A DNA stretch of 64,000 bases from Sipunculus nudus (Eukaryota; Annelida; Sipuncula; Golfingiida; Sipunculidae): contig CM049316.1 of NCBI GenBank assembly GCA_026874595.1, positions 71,019,176-71,083,175 of the forward strand. Reading direction: 5' to 3'. Below, in pieces: positions 62,118 through 64,000 of this stretch. The position numbers were made by a program, and so were the translations under genes. Positions within the stretch are counted from its first letter, which is position 1. Each line of letters begins with the position of its first letter. The notes beneath the pieces were generated by a model that saw only the letters and a list, made by a program, of their open reading frames with translations, did no database searches and was not told where the DNA came from.

Positions 62118-64000
62118 CAATCCAGGTATCTGTTTATGTGTAATCATTCCACGACTGTACCATATCATTACTTATAATTTTTATTTTCTCACTCAAATTA
62201 ATTCATACATATTATAGGCTGTTCATGTTGATTAATTGTAGTTTTTCTGACGAAGATGGAACCAAGTATGAATTGAGTTGGGTAAATCAGTGATAAACCT
62301 ATAGACTGTATACAAAGGTCAGGAGGCTCATAGATCACTCTGCCTGACATTAATGAGTACCATAGTTCAGAGGTTGACTAATCATGGTATCAGTGAAAAC
62401 CAGCAGGATCCAGACGAGCAATTAGCCGTAGCCCACTCAAAGGTTCATTTGCCAATCGAGAAGGAAGTGACCAAAAAAAGCTCATAAGTTTGGTCTAAAC
62501 AGGAAACCCTTGAAGAAAGCCCTTGGCTAATTAAATCTTGTGCCAAGTTTGTTGTGACATATTGCACTGATTTATGTTAACTTTTATTTTCTTCAATATT
62601 AAAAACCCTATGGATCTATAACCATTTTCAGCTGCTGCATCCACAAGAAGTGCTGAATTTTCACCCTTCCTGAAAAAAGTTTAATCATCATAGATTTGCT
62701 GCAATGTAGTGATGCACTGTATATGCATCATAACTGATATTTTAAATCTTTTGAAGTTAACAGGAAGAGATGACTTCTGTTTCAGATTTATCATTTATTA
62801 TTTTTTTGTGGACAAAATTTTGATTGATAACAACTAGATGTAGAACTGTCTTAATTAAATTTTATGAAATAATAAAGATAGGAATTTTATGTCATCTACG
62901 GTTATCTCAGTTAATATGGGAATCTTATCTGTCTTTTCTTATCTTCCTGAGTAACCAAATGTATCATGTTTTATAATCTAGCTGTTAGTGATTTTCTGTC
63001 ACACAAGCGTGGGTTTTCCATGGCAGTCATGTATTGTTAATGTATTGTAGGTTATTATAAGTGACCCATTGTTCATAAAACCAATAATTCTGCATTGAGC
63101 AGATAACAGACTCTTATCATCAGTTTCTTTGTTTTATCCTGCTTTTAAGTGATTAAGTAGCCATTGTTGCGTGTAGAATAAAATGTTCTTATTGAGTATT
63201 TAACTGGATATATAAATTGCAAGTGTATCATGGTTGAGGTCCCAAAACAGCTGATTTCGGCTGGTTTTAGCAGGATTTAAGTTCACTCAACAATATTTTG
63301 TGCTTCAGTTGTGTTGAAACTAAATTTGAGCCAGGGTCACCAGAAGATGTACATATTCTGGGCTAAGTTGTGTATAATTGATCTAGGTAAAAATTCAATA
63401 TAATAAGAGTACACAAATTTTATATGAAATTGTTGCATTAATCATAGGAAAAAAAATCACTCAGTACTGAAAGAGAAATATTATAAATAGAAGCAAGCAT
63501 ACAAAAGGAAACACTGAAAGATTAATCTCAATCAAAGATGAGTCTCCATAATGTCACCTTTTTATTTCTTACAATGACATCACCAGAAATTACCAGAGCA
63601 CTCCACAAGGTTCTGGAACATGTCTGCCTAAGAATCTGCCAGACAGTAGTGTTTACACAGCTGGTGACCTCATGCCAGGCAGATCACTCAAGTCTTTTCT
63701 GGAATTTTCCAAAACAGAAAATATTCAGTTCTGCTCAGGTGTCAATCTCACATCTTTACACATCTCATTCACACTATATATAGCTGTGTTGTAACAGATG
63801 AATGAATGAAAGTTATGACACATTTAATACTCTTTTTTGTTAAATGACAATTCACTGCCATCTCTGAAGATAGAATTTCTCATTGATGACATATTAATCC
63901 AAACTTTTGTCATTGGTAAAATGTCTAAGTACCAAAAACATTCCAAGAAACTGAATCTGACACAACAGTCATTCATGTTTTATCACAGGTTTTACGATTC
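62118..64000. other. Right end of the window, no gene
   Basis: About 62260-62540 is a less AT-rich, non-repetitive island. An 81-residue frame at 63538 has no features. The last bases (TTTATCACAG then GTTTTACG) resemble a splice acceptor, but the reading phase does not suit the RELCH continuation. Confidence 0.5.

Larger units (their letters stand above)
23262..64000. other. Intron of more than 40 kb, open at the right edge
   Basis: No continuation of RELCH and no other gene was recognised after 23261. The content is AT-rich unique DNA, scattered mobile elements listed separately, simple repeats and a few less AT-rich islands. Open frames of up to 165 residues occur on both strands, but none has a domain, splice context or codon signature. 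By comparison the twelve complete introns upstream range from 422 to 4049 bp. Confidence 0.7.

Noticed and set aside
63984-64000. Acceptor-like TTTATCACAG at the window end
   Set aside because: The following bases give Cys-Phe-Thr in the required phase, not the expected Phe-Val-Leu; too short to judge.

Overview
The window is nuclear DNA from an animal. It is AT-rich, has long introns and many short non-autonomous mobile elements, and carries one multi-exon gene. The protein pieces match the vertebrate cholesterol-transport protein RELCH (KIAA1468). The repeats (Helitron2/Helentron-like elements with internal tandem repeats, tRNA-derived SINEs, small inverted-repeat elements, repeats that open with GTCTGTCTGTC-type runs) suggest a mollusc, perhaps a bivalve. 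That placement is inference from style; the phylum is uncertain.

Layout. Positions 1-7862 are an uninterrupted 31-bp minisatellite of about 250 units with large internal duplications. Positions 7879-23261 hold 13 consecutive plus-strand exons of the RELCH gene, about 519 codons, from the middle and C-terminal HEAT-repeat part of the protein. All have GT-AG borders and the reading phases join cleanly. The N-terminal LisH and coiled-coil exons lie upstream of the window, and the last C-terminal exons were not found. Positions 23262-64000 therefore look like a single intron of more than 40 kb.

The introns contain two Helitron2/Helentron-like non-autonomous elements (11969-13420 and 42785-43817) of shared architecture but different sequence. 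There are also three copies of a tRNA-derived repeat (one split by the first Helitron-like element), a second SINE family with three copies, and three copies of a modular repeat. One of those three is split by an inverted-repeat element and another ends at a splice acceptor. A 238-bp foldback element, several further inverted-repeat elements and simple repeats complete the set. The rest of the large intron has no recognisable gene; a few less AT-rich, non-repetitive islands are noted as regulatory candidates.

Only one gene is supported, so nothing can be said about genes working together. No complete new biological system is demonstrated. The most notable observations are the matched architecture of the two Helitron-like elements, two nested insertions whose unoccupied sites can be read inside the same window, the block structure and near absence of C on one strand of the minisatellite, and the repeat that forms the acceptor region of a RELCH exon. 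Splice sites and repeat ends were read by eye; no alignment or database search was run.
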